Below, piece after piece: positions 26,108 to 36,672 of a DNA stretch of 64,000 bases; position 1 is the first letter of the stretch; each line of letters starts with the position of its first letter. The stretch is from Pelobates cultripes (taxonomy: Eukaryota > Chordata > Amphibia > Anura > Pelobatidae). The position numbers and the translations under genes were made by a program. A model generated the notes under the pieces. That model had not been told where the DNA came from. It saw only the letters and a list, made by a program, of their open reading frames with translations, and searched no databases. The stretch lies in contig OW240912.1 of the NCBI GenBank assembly GCA_933207985.1, positions 249,463,501 to 249,527,500 of the forward strand, written 5' to 3'.

Positions 26108-26917
26108 TGTAACGGACCGTTTTGCCCAAAAGAGGTCAAAAACCGTTTAGGCGATATTCCCCTTTTTCAGCTGCACAGACAGCTACTGCAAGCACCAATC
26201 TCCCGAACTGCATACACACGAATAGCTGCTAGCAGACGAACAGGAAAAGCCCCCAAGCGGCTTACACTCCTGGCAATCAGTCTCTAACAGCATACAGTAA
26301 ATCCTCCCCCAATAATGAGACGACACTTCACTTTGGGGGTTAAGCAGGAACTCTCTGTAATGGCCACACACTGGCTTTTATGCAAGTCCCCATGCAAGGG
26401 GACATCCCACAGGGTGGGACACAGTACCACCAATCGTTACAGGGGAACCATAAAACACACCCACAATTACATCACAATCCCTCCTCTCTGTCCAGGAGAT
26501 AATTGTGAAGTAATCAGATTATCTCCAAGGACAGAGGCAAGACTCCATTAACCACATGGCAGACCAAGGACAATAAAAGACATAAAATTACATACAGTTA
26601 CATTTATTCCATAAAACATAGACATTCTACATATCCCCAGATAGCTTAGATCTGAGTGCACATTACTACCGAATGGCGCTCAGATCACATAAATACAGTT
26701 CCATCGCCATGGAGCCAAAGTCTTTCATACAGTCTTTCAGTATACGGCTGGGCTCCATGGCATAGCTATCTGGGGTAGCATGGCTTTAACAGCCGGCAGA
26801 AAGGCACGAATAAACCTTTCTGCCGGTAAAATAAAAGTTTAAAATGCAGGACCATAGTCTAAAGGGAGCAGGCGAGCAACCAGGCTTCAGTACAGTGGCG
26901 AGGTTGGTTTCGCCACA
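26108..26917 (-). mobile_element. solo LTR with exact 5 bp target duplication
   Basis: On the plus strand it runs TGTAACGGACCG...GGTTTCGCCACA, so both ends are TG..CA. GTACC is duplicated at 26103-26107 and 26918-26922. The sense is probably minus: reversed, it begins TGTGGCGAAACC like the other family members, and GCATAAAAGCC at about 26375-26384 then reads as a TATA box. It contains a 38-nt hairpin (26649-26686), GGAGATAATT..AGATTATCTCC (26491-26522) and a CCGGCAGAAAGG..CCTTTCTGCCGG stem (about 26791-26824). No internal region remains. ERV versus Gypsy is not decidable. Confidence 0.88.
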
Positions 26918-28955
26918 GTACCGTATACTGTAGACCACCAGCAATACTCCTAAACAACGACTCACCATTGATCTGTCTGCTCATTTGTCCGCAACTCATA
27001 CTTAACGCTCTTATATAATCCACATAATGCTCTCTACACTATGTCACAGCAAACACAAGTAATTGTGAGGGCAGGTAAACCACATGGCACAGTAAGACCG
27101 ATTTCTCCAACACCTTCATGTTGTTAGTCATCCGTCCCCCCCGTTATGGTATGTTCATGGGGGTAAGTGGTGTGTGAAGTGTTGCTTTACTAACATACTC
27201 ACTTTGGTGGAAGTAGCAGGGAAATATTTGATGCATTTGCAAAGTCTTACTAGCTACCCCTCATTATCAATAGGTGCATCACATACATTATCTAGTAGAT
27301 TTCTTAATAGTGGAATATAAACTGCACTAATACAAGGATAAGTACACTACAGCACAGTTAAACTCTAGACACTCCTCTGTCACGAGACAAACTAATAAAC
27401 CACCACCGGACTTTATTTCATAGGTTCATACTGAATTCAGGCACCATGCAGTCAAATCTCCCAGAGGATAACTAGTGCGCATTCGTGAAGACGAAACAGG
27501 TTCCTTCAGCTGGGAAATCATTGCTGGGTTCTTGGAACTTCACTATGCGCATTATCCCTCTGGTGAGATCATTCAGTTACGGTTACGCTTATTACCGGGT
27601 CTGCCTGACTGAGATATTGAGATTTAGATCCCCTGGCAAGGACAAACCTGGTCATGTGATTAGAGTCGTTAGAACCCGGGATTGGGGCTTCTATGTTCAT
27701 CCCGATCTGTCAAATTCCCAGTCTCTCGTACAGAAGCGACCGCTAATACTGGGTTGCAGCAATCTACAAGCTATTGATTGGGGATTGCTGGGTAAGAGTC
27801 TCGGACTACCATCTTTACGAAACACCGGCCTTAGTCGAATTACCCAATAAATGGCGACCCCATTTGCATAGAGAATCCTGGTAGGGCATGGCAATCAAGG
27901 TTATACAGAATTATGTCTGCGGCATAATTTCATACAGGTCATTCATCTTCATTGACCATTATGAGGATAGTTCGCGGGCTGTCCTGGTTGCCTGACACTT
28001 TCAGCTCTTCCTCTATCAAGAATGCATCCCAGGCTAATCCAAATTGGCCACAAGCGCTTTTGCCCCGTCGTTAGTTAAGAATTCTTTGTTCCTCACCAAC
28101 TGCCAAACACCCAACCCAAACTCTACACTTCAACGTTATAATCCGGTCTAACCTAGCTATTGGCACACGGCAACGAGTTGTCACGAATAGCCGTATCCGC
28201 TAACACTACATTACATAGCACTGTGGACATTCTGCGACGGTTCTCGACGTCCACAAGAGTACAATTCAAATTAGGGTCTAATTTGCTGCATTTTGCCCCC
28301 TTCATTATTTCAGACAATATCAAACTCTTCCCTTTGAGACATACAGCACCACCTTCCGACAGCCATTTTCAAACCATACTACTTTTTCCTTAAAATTACT
28401 CAACAAGGGTTTCAAGGTATAAGTAATCGATTCATCACCCCACGAATAACATACCCCGTGATGGAATTCCGGGGGTCGTCAGTCTCATTAGGCAGCATTT
28501 GAATTACACAACCGGGTTGTATACCTCCTTGTATTGAACCTTCTTTGGCTTCCTGAGTCCTAGGAACTTCTCGATTAAAGCTAATCAGACAGGCATTATG
28601 TCTCACCAAGAAAGACTTCAAAGGGTACGGCTACTACCTCATGTCACTCCAACATTATAACCAGAAATTAAGTCACTTACACTAGGCAACCCCCTAACTT
28701 CTTAAAAGTTGATTCTACAAGTACCTCTATGCATTAAATCAGGTTGGGACCCTGCCTCTTAATTAAGAGATCCGTTCAGAATAAGGACCGCATCAATCTC
28801 ATCCAGTAGCAGGACGCCAGCACACATGATAAATTAAGTTCACTTGGAATCAGCTATTTTATACAGATACATTCCGCAGCGGGGGAAGAGGTAAGGCAAG
28901 CGTATCTTATATTGTAATCATGTTGCTATAAGTGTGTTTTCCTGCATTTCTTTTT
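26918..28955 (+). other. right interior of the split-direct-repeat element
   Basis: This is the distal internal part, before B1. A 121-codon open frame (27485-27850) has no recognisable motif and is not called a gene. The region is expected to hold recombinase-like sequence if the Ngaro/PAT reading is right; a profile search would decide. Confidence 0.35.
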
Positions 28956-29057
28956 GCCCCCTTTTTACAGGCCTACCCCTACATCGGTTCCGGCACACCA
29001 CACCGACTTAAATCCAATCACAAGGTATTTCACGGTCACGATATTAATCGACCACAA
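28956..29057 (+). repeat. B1 repeat
   Basis: 102 bp from GCCCCCTTTTTACAGGCCTA to CGACCACAA. It differs from B2 at about five positions. Confidence 0.92.
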
Positions 29058-29193
29058 GTGAAAGGCAGAAGGCCTGTATTTGTGAGAGGAGTTAGCATTC
29101 CTATAAAAATGCTACTCCCCCTTCCTACCTTGACGAGGCTTGCGCTGTTCACCCCACCCACCTCACCCTCTTACCTATACAGTCTTTCGGGAG
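29058..29193 (+). repeat. A2 repeat
   Basis: GTGAAAGGCAGAAGGCCTG to the GTCTTTCGGGAG edge. It matches A1, including CCTATAAAAATGCTACTCC and CTTGACGAGGCTTGCGCTGT. Confidence 0.88.
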
Positions 29194-29291
29194 GCCCCCT
29201 TTTTACAGGCCTATCCCTACGTCGGTTCCGGCACAACACACCGACTTAATTCCAATCACAAGGTATTTCACGGTCACGATATTAACCGACC

Positions 29292-29295
<4 letters not shown>
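29194..29295 (+). repeat. B2 repeat
   Basis: The second 102 bp copy of B, ending CGACCACAA directly before an AT microsatellite at 29296-29335. Confidence 0.92.

Positions 29296-29336
<41 letters not shown>
29296..29336. repeat. (AT)n microsatellite
   Basis: About 40 bp of AT alternation stands at the right border of the retroelement. TATAT also precedes the left border, so the target may have been AT-rich. Confidence 0.95.
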
Positions 29337-29338
<2 letters not shown>

Positions 29339-31430
29339 CAAATAATTTTTGCTTCACTCTTTATAGGAAAATGAAAAAATGGCAACAAAAATGTGTGTGC
29401 TGCACATTTCATTAGGTTGTGCTCCAGTGTTTTGATTTGTTGTTGTGATGTTTTTTATATACTACAGTACAAATTACTAGTCAAAGATACAAACATTAAA
29501 GTGAAGCACAAAATACATGCTTTTGCTCTTTGATAACAAGGTTTATATACAGGCATGTTCTATTTTCATATTTTGTCGGGTAATGAGCCATTGATATTGA
29601 AGCAAACAAGACCTAAATGGGGTAAAGAGAGGATAGACTGATTCAGCAGTGGAGTGTATGATAAGGCACATTCAGAGGACCCTTTGACCAGACCAAAGGA
29701 TGGCAGTTAAATCCTCCTTATATTGCAATATTCATTTTTCTTTTTCTTATAAATGTGTGGGACAAACATGACCTGTTTCGCAAATGAAAGGCATATTTTA
29801 AAAAAAAATAACTGCTTGCCTGGCGTTAAACAATTTTTTTAACTATAGTACACATCAGCCCTGACACATTCAGTAAAAACGGAAGAAATTTATATGTGCA
29901 CTATCCCTATGCACATTTAAATAACTGGAGATTTTTTTCATTATATATATGGCCATTAAAGTGTAAGCTCAACCAGCTATAGTACACATTGCATTCCAAC
30001 CCAGGACAACAAAATCATATATACAGGAATGTTGACACCTGTTATTCTTTGTTCTCAGAGGAATGTACAAGAGAAGAAAATCCCAACACGTACATCTGCA
30101 AACAGGAGGACTAACTGGCTGGACATGTTCCCTGCTGTAAGCACTTTGTTAATAGCAGGTAACAGAGGGCTGTTAGGAAAACCACTAGTGAGCAAACACA
30201 TCCAGCCAGTTAGTCCGCCCCCTTCCAATGGAAGTGTCCTCATCTTTTCTTCTGATATACGTATCACTAAAATAAAAGTCTGAATAGAAATGGCAACAGC
30301 TACTGTTTGGAAATGTAATTCCCAAATTCCCAATAATCTCGGGAAGACTGGACTGGCCAACCAGTGGCCATTTTAATCCGGGGCTGGCAACTGTCTGAGG
30401 AACCTTCAAAAGGAAAACGTGTCTGTAGAGAGGAGGGTGAAGCTACTTAAGTCAAAGCACAATTGCATATTATACAAAAATTTACTGATATACTTGATAT
30501 CATACGCACAGTGGCTGGCACTAACACATGTATGTAGAGAGATAAAGGGAGCAGCTACTGGCAGGCCACATCAACAGACCCTGTTCATATTAGTACTTAC
30601 TAAAATCCAAATTAAATTGATGTATTATTGAAGAGTTCGTATTATAGGATATTTATTTAAAAATAACTAGTTGATGCTAATTTCTTATTTATATATATAA
30701 AATGGTATCATAAGATAGCTCCTAACACCATATATAATTTTTGTGGGTATGTTTGCTGAACGAGAAGGACATCACAATAAAAAATAAAAATATAGAAAAA
30801 AGAAAGGTTCTGGCAATTTCAGCACATATATTTGATCATGTCGATCCATGAGGGAATAAATGTAGTTGGCTTGCTCAAGTGCTCTATGTGTGAAGAGTGC
30901 ATCATCTTTTTTCAATTTACAAAAAGTGCAGATTTCAATAGAACTTGGAACTTTTATAAAATAACCTTGTTACACCAACCTGGCTTTCAAGCAGACAACA
31001 GTCCTATTACTTACGGGTATGAAGCTAAACACAAAAGACAGGAAATTGCTTAGAGCACCTGTTTTGCAAAGACTACTCATAGAGCTGCATTGGGAAGTCT
31101 GTAACAGCCACAGGACTTCTGTTAGGGAAGAAGAGGAGGACTTTCATTTGGTAGGCAGCAGACACTAGAACTGCAGCTTTTGCAAGCTATTTTTAGATAT
31201 GCACCCAATGAAAAATGCATAATTGAAGGCATGGATATTTTCATTGTTGGTTACCTAATAAACAATGTTTCCAAAAATGTTCCCTATATTTTACTGACTA
31301 TCTGTCACTAAAGTGCATGTCACTACTCTCAGGGAGTAGTGGCTGTTTAACGACTGCCAAATTAAACAACAAGGAGTTTCTGGCAACTGTTACTTAAAGC
31401 CAGACACACAGTCTCAGGTACATACACAGT
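29337..31430. other. mostly unique-looking sequence
   Basis: No transposon termini or gene are recognised. One inverted pair is present: CTAACTGGCTGGACATGTT at 30111-30129 against AACACATCCAGCCAGTTAG at 30195-30213, two mismatches. Confidence 0.45.
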
Positions 31431-31438
31431 TACACAAT

Positions 31439-33613
31439 CAGGGCCGGATTAACATAGGGGCTGATGGAGCTGCAGCTCCTGGCCCAGGCCCATGGAATAG
31501 GCCCATTTAAAAATTTTTTACACACTTCTCTTGGGTTTGCCACCTGACTGGTATTTTACCAGTACAGCCGGTATTTGAGACTGCCTGCAGATATTTTTCT
31601 CAGTATAAATGGAGATTACTCTGCAATACCAGCACCAGCCAGTAGGGGGTCACTGTGTGTGGATAAGAAATTACAGCATATCCCTCCCTGCCTCTCTCAT
31701 TGATCCGCGGGGGAGCAGCTACACAGCACAGAGAGTTCAGACAGCAGCTCCCAGCCTACAGAGACAGACTACAGCTCAGAGAAGTGATAGATGGGGGGAG
31801 GGGAGGCAGCAGGGAAACATGGGGACACTGAGACACTAGAGGACACTGAGACACTAGGGGACACTGTGAGACATAGGGACATTGGGAGACACATTGGGAC
31901 ATGGAGACACTAGGGACACAGTGTCTCCATGTCTCCCAGAGTCCCCATGTCTCCCAGCCAATGTACCTAGTGTCTCATTGTCCCCATGTCTCCCAGTGTG
32001 CCCAACTATCTGTCTCCCAGTGTCCACATGTCTCCCAGCCAGTGTCACTAGTGTCTCAGTGTCCCCATTTCTCCCAGTGTCCCTATATCTCCCAGCCAGT
32101 GTCCCTAGTGTCTCCCTCTGTCTCCCAGTGTTACAATATTTTTCAGTCTCCCAGCCAATGTCCCTAGTGTCTCATTGTCCCCATGTATCCCATTGTGCCC
32201 AAATATCTGTCTCCCAGTGTCCACATGTCTCCCAGCCAGTGTCCCTATTGTCTCAGTGTCCCCATGTCTCCCAGTGTCCCTATATCTCCCAGCCAGTGTC
32301 CCTAGTGTCTCCCTATGTCTCCCAGTGTCCCAACATTTTTCAGTGTCCCCTTGTCTCCAAGTGTCCCCTTGTCTCCCAGCCAATGTCCCTAGTGTCTCAG
32401 TGTTCCCACGGCTCTCAGTGTCCCCTAGTCTCCCAGTGTCTGTGTCCCCATGTCTCCCAGTGTCCCCAAATATCTGTCTACCAGTGTCCACATGTCTCCC
32501 AGCCAGTGTCCCTAGTGTCTCAGTGTCCCCATGTCTCCCAGTGTCCCTAAGTCTCCCAGCCAGTGTCCCTAGTGTCCCCATGTCTCCCAGTGTCCCTTTG
32601 TCTCCCAGCCAGTGTCCCTAGTGTCCCCATGTCTCCCAGTGTCCCCAAATTTTTCAGTGTCCCCATGTCTCTCAGTGTCCCCATGTCTATGTCCACAAGT
32701 TCCCCCATGTCTCAGTATCCCCAAGTGTCTCAGTGGCCCCATGCCTCCCAGCCAGTGTCCCTAGTGTCTCAGTGTCCCCATGTCTCCCAGTGTCCCCTAG
32801 TCTCCCAGTGTCTGTGTCCCCATATCTCTCTGTCCCTAGTGTCTGTGTCCCTATGTCTCCCAGTGTTCCCATGTCTGTATCCACAAGTGCCCCCATGTCT
32901 CCCAGTGTCCCCATGTCTCCCAGTGTCCCCATGTATGTATCCACAAGTGCACCCATGTCTCCCAGTGTCCCCATGTCTTCCAGTGTCCCCATGTCTCAGT
33001 GTCCCCATGTCTCAGTGTCCCCAAGTGTCAGTGTCCCCTGGTGTCTGTGTCCACATGTATCACTGTGTCCACATGTCTCACTGTGTCCACATGTCTCTGT
33101 GTCCCCTAGTATCCTAGTGACACGGGAAACACTGAGACATGGGGACATGGAGAGAAATGAGGACACAGACACTGGGAGACTAGGGGACTGGATGACATGG
33201 GTACACTGACACTTTGATACATAGGGACACTGATTCCAGGCTGGCCTTCCCATTCTTTGGACAGACATGCCCCCTTTTTGGGCATGTTCACCCCTTTTGG
33301 CAGTTCTGGCCACGTGATTCGTGTCAGTGGCCCACACTTTTACCCCACCCATTGACTTCCTGCTTTACTGGACACTGCTGTTAGGGGGTATGGATTTACT
33401 TCAAAAATGAAAGCATAAATTAGAGAGAGATTATCATAGAGTATGTGTTTTCCTATAGCTGCACCCTTTGAGTTTTCCTCCAACACCATCTACATCAGAT
33501 ACATGACGCTTGGGAGGTATGACTGTTTTAGTGTTTTTGGTCAATAAGATCCTGTATTTAGGCCCCATCATAATTGTCAGCATCAGGCCCACTGGGCTCT
33601 TAATCTGGACCTG
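31439..33613. mobile_element. hAT-like element carrying a 1.4 kb minisatellite
   Basis: The left end CAGGGCCGGATTAACA is mirrored by TCTTAATCTGGACCTG at the right. Flanks are TACACAAT (31431-31438) and TACGCAAT (33614-33621), an 8 bp target duplication with one substitution. Element-specific ends occupy about 380 bp on each side (left GCTGCAGCTCCTGGCCCAGG; right AGGCCCCATCAT..CAGGCCCACTGGG). The centre is an array. No transposase. Confidence 0.82.
31815..33235. repeat. minisatellite of 9/18-bp core, with an inverted middle
   Basis: The core CCCAGTGTCCCCATGTCT and variants (CCAGCCAGTGTCCCTAGTG) repeat dozens of times. The first ~105 bp and last ~115 bp carry the complementary sense (GGGGACACTGAGACAC), the middle the C-rich sense. 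The left switch point is a palindrome, ATGGAGACAC at 31901-31910 against GTGTCTCCAT at 31921-31930. Unit lengths divisible by three keep several frames open for up to 222 codons; none is a gene. Confidence 0.95.
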
Positions 33614-33621
33614 TACGCAAT

Positions 33622-34483
33622 GCTAGACATGCACACACAGGTATACAAACACGCATTGTGTCGGCAGTGAATGAGTTCCGATCTATATCAGCATTGCCTG
33701 TATAGCTCCCTTGTTCACCCTGTAGAGGTCCTTAGAGCCGGAATGTAATGTCACTCCGGGTCAGGCACCACCGCAGGGTGTGCAAGGGAGCTGTACAAGC
33801 AATGGGGACAGCACACTGGACGCCAGGCTGTGGATCCACTCCAGTTCTCCTGAAAATAGGGAGACTAGGCGGATTTAAAAAAAAAAACTTTTTCAGTGTG
33901 TGAGAACGTCTGTGTGTGTGAAATTGTGTCTAAGCCCCATTCTCCCACAATACTGCCTCTACCCCTCACAATGCTGCCTTTATCCTCTACAAGACTTTCC
34001 CTATACCCCCAAAATCCTGCCCTGATACCCCCACAATACTGCCACTATCCCCCTAAAGCCCCCCCTTCCCACAATGCTGGCCCTACCCCACACTAAAGCC
34101 CCAATCCCTCACAATACTGTTCCTATCCCCCCATCATAGCTCCAGTCCCTAACAATACTGCCCTTACCTCCCCCTCCCTCCCATTAAAGGCCAATCTCCA
34201 CAATATGGCCCCTGTCCCCGCACTAAAGAATCAACAATATGGCTCCTGTCCATCACCATAAATACCCAAACCCACACAATACTGCATCTATTTGCCAATG
34301 CTGCCCCAATCTACCCCCCCCCAATAAAACCCATGTCACACACTATACTGCCTCTACCCCCCTCACTAATGCCCTATTGCACAGCTCTACATTATGACAA
34401 TTCATAAATAATAATAAAAAAGTCCCTATCTCACACAATTCTGCCCCTTTCTCCCACCCTAAAGCACAGTGACACAGAAAGGG
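33622..34483. repeat. foldback segment and degenerate C-rich minisatellite
   Basis: GCATTGCCTGTATAGCTCCC (about 33692) is imperfectly inverted as GGGAGCTGTACAAGCAATG (about 33787-33805). From 33940 to 34460, degenerate units of the type CCCCCACAATACTGCCCCTA follow. The next hAT-like element is inserted at the end of this array. Confidence 0.7.
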
Positions 34484-34599
34484 GCTGGTGGCAGGGGCGT
34501 ACCTAGAGCATTTGGCACCCGGGGCGGATCCTGTGCTTGGCACCTCCCAAAAAAAACAAAAAAAAAACTGTAAAAATTGTTAAAGGTTTTCTTTAATTA

Positions 34600-35350
34600 A
34601 TCCACACTCCTTAATTAAACCATACCCCTTAATTAATCCATACCCCTTAATTAATCCACACTAATTCATCCACACACCCTTAATTAATCCACCCCCCTTA
34701 ATTGATACACACACCCTTAATTAATCCACACTTATTAATCCACCCCCTTAATTAATCCACTCCCCCATAATTAATCCACCCCCCATAATTAATCCACACT
34801 AATTAATCCACCCCCCATAACTAATCCATCCCCACTTAATTAATACACCCCACTTTAATACACCCCCATAATGAATACACCTCCCCTTAATTAATCCACT
34901 ACCCATAATTAATTCCCCCCTTAATTAATCCATCCCCCAGCGGTAATCACCCCCACTTATTAATACACCCCTTAATTAATACACCCATAAATTAATACAC
35001 CCCCATAATTAATCCACCCCCATAATTAATCCACCCCCATAATTAATACACCCCCATAATTAATCCACTCCGCCTTAATTAATCCACCCCTATAATTAAT
35101 CCACCCCCATAATTAATACACCCCCCATAATTAATACACCCCCCATAATTAATTCACCCCCTATAATATACACCACCCCCATAATTAATACACCCCTCAT
35201 AATTAATACACACCCCATAATTAATATACACCCCCCATAATTAATACTCCCCCATAATTAATCCACCCCCATAATTGATACACCCCCATTATTAATACAC
35301 CCCCCCATAATTAATACACCCCCCCATAATTAATACACACCCCATGGTAC
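34600..35350. repeat. minisatellite, about 17-19 bp unit
   Basis: More than 30 degenerate copies of ATAATTAATCCACCCCC / ATAATTAATACACCCCC. Confidence 0.95.
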
Positions 35351-35351
35351 A

Positions 35352-35530
35352 ATACACCCCATCCTTTCTCACCCCTTTCTCCTCTTTCTCACCCCCTTTC
35401 TCCTCTTTCTCACTTTAACTTCTCCTCTTTCCACCCCTTCTCCTCTTTCTCACCCCCCCCTTTCTCCTCTTTCTCCCTTCCCCTTTCTCCTCTTTCTCAC
35501 CCCCCCCCTTTCTCCTCTTTCTCACCCCCC
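35352..35530. repeat. pyrimidine minisatellite, about 22 bp unit
   Basis: Copies of TTTCTCCTCTTTCTCACCCC with a variable C-run stand on a strictly pyrimidine strand. Confidence 0.9.
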
Positions 35531-35545
35531 TTCCCCTACCTTTGT

Positions 35546-35718
35546 TGTAGCGTGGCCGAGCCCTGTATAGTCGGCAGGTACAGGTAGCTTTTGTTTCCTG
35601 TACCCGGCCGGACTAACAGGAAGTGCACACACTGTGTTCACTTCCTGTTAGTCCTGCCGGGTACAGGAGACAGATGCTCCCTGTACCCGCCGACTATACA
35701 GGGCTTGGCCACGCTACA
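35546..35718. repeat. 173 bp hairpin with ~80 bp arms
   Basis: TGTAGCGTGGCCGAGCCCTG is mirrored at the far end by CAGGGCTTGGCCACGCTACA. The inner arms meet at CTAACAGGAAGTG / CACTTCCTGTTAG with a loop of about 13 bases. A few mismatches and small bulges break the pairing. Confidence 0.9.
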
Positions 35719-35948
35719 GAGAGGGAGTGACAGGAGGGAGCGCTGAGCGCTTCCCTCCTGTCAGCCCCTCTCCTCAGGTTGCGCCCTCATGGACGCACCG
35801 CCCGGGTAAAGCTGCAGCCGCCTGAGGCTCTCTGCAGAGCGCTCGGGCGGCTGCAGCATGGGGGGGCCGGCGGGGCTGGCCATGGCACGCCCCACCCGGC
35901 TGGCACCCGGGGCGGACCGCCCCCCCTTAGTACGCCACTGGCTGGTGG

Positions 35949-36328
35949 AAAAGTAAAATATACACAAGGAGTATAAGACACACTAAAGGGAGATATAATA
36001 CACTATAGGTGGTGTAAAACACTCAAAGGGGTAGAAGTGGTAAGACATTGAGGGGATGAAGCACTCAACTGGGTAAAAAATACAAAAGAGGGATTAAGAG
36101 ACAAACAGGTGAAGATGCGTTTATGTGGGAGGTGATGGCGACAAAATTAATCTTCACCTGTGTAGCCAAAAATCATTGCCCTGAGTTTGAATGTGTGTGT
36201 ATGCATGCAATATAGCTGCAAAGTGAAGGTGATATGGTTTGGGCAATGTCATGGTAATATGGTGACACATGCAATAAAACATAAAAACAACAGCTTCTGG
36301 TTTGCTGCAAAGAAATTAATAACAAAGT
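35949..36328. other. spacer, A-rich degenerate repeats
   Basis: Loose repetition of AAGGGG..TAA-type words (TATAAGACACACTAAAGGG, GTAAAACACTCAAAGGGG) suggests a continuing decayed minisatellite. No gene. Confidence 0.4.
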
Positions 36329-36672
36329 TTAACCCCTAATGACAAATGACGGTCCTGGTCCGTCATGCTGGGGAATCACTTAACAACTGCGCTAAAATTA
36401 ACCCCAGATCGCCAGAGTGCTGGCGATCGCAGGGATAATGATGTTGCTGGGTGCCTACGAGTCAGTGGCAGACCAACAACATCAAATCGCGATCTCCCAG
36501 CCCATGTGATCTCTGTGACGGCCAGTCACAGCGGTCACAATGCTGCTGGGATATCAGATCCAGTAGACAGAGACAGATCGTTGTTACTTTGTATCCCTGA
36601 AGAAAATAAATTGTCAGTAGAGATTCTAAATCCACATTACCACATTTATAAACCCAGGGATACTTATGCACT

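Larger units (their letters stand above)
22874..29295 (+). mobile_element. split-direct-repeat retroelement (Ngaro/PAT-like arrangement), decayed
   Basis: The order is A1 (22874-about 23010), internal region, B1 (28956-29057), A2 (29058-29193), B2 (29194-29295). A2 abuts B1 and B2 directly. The outer boundaries fall exactly where the junction B1|A2 predicts: A1 starts GTGAAAGG after TATAT, and B2 ends CGACCACAA before ATATAT. No target duplication is seen. Split direct repeats of this kind are known from Ngaro- and PAT-like members of the DIRS order, which use a tyrosine recombinase. Orientation is set by A1 preceding B1 and by the TATA-like CCTATAAAAA in A. The interior (about 5.1 kb after removing the A/B repeats and the solo LTR at 26108-26917) has no long open frame; I could not identify reverse transcriptase or recombinase motifs. 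Confidence 0.6.
34492..35940. mobile_element. hAT-like element with exact 8 bp target duplication and two arrays
   Basis: The left end is CAGGGGCGTACCTAGAGC and the right end TTAGTACGCCACTG. GCTGGTGG is duplicated exactly at 34484-34491 and 35941-35948. GGCACCCGGGGCGGA occurs near both ends in opposite orientation context. The interior holds a CATAATTAATCCACCCCC array (about 34600-35350), a TTTCTCCTCTTTCTCACCCC array (about 35352-35530) and a long hairpin. No transposase. Confidence 0.9.

Noticed and set aside
27485..27850. 121-codon open frame inside the split-direct-repeat element
   Set aside because: No recombinase or RT motif was recognised and neighbouring frames are closed. Kept as undefined interior.
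31882..33209. Overlapping open frames up to 222 codons in several frames (CLPVSPCLPVS-type and GDTGRHGDT-type proteins)
   Set aside because: They arise because array units are multiples of three without stops. Frames are open on both strands, have no promoter or start context and no similarity to a known protein.
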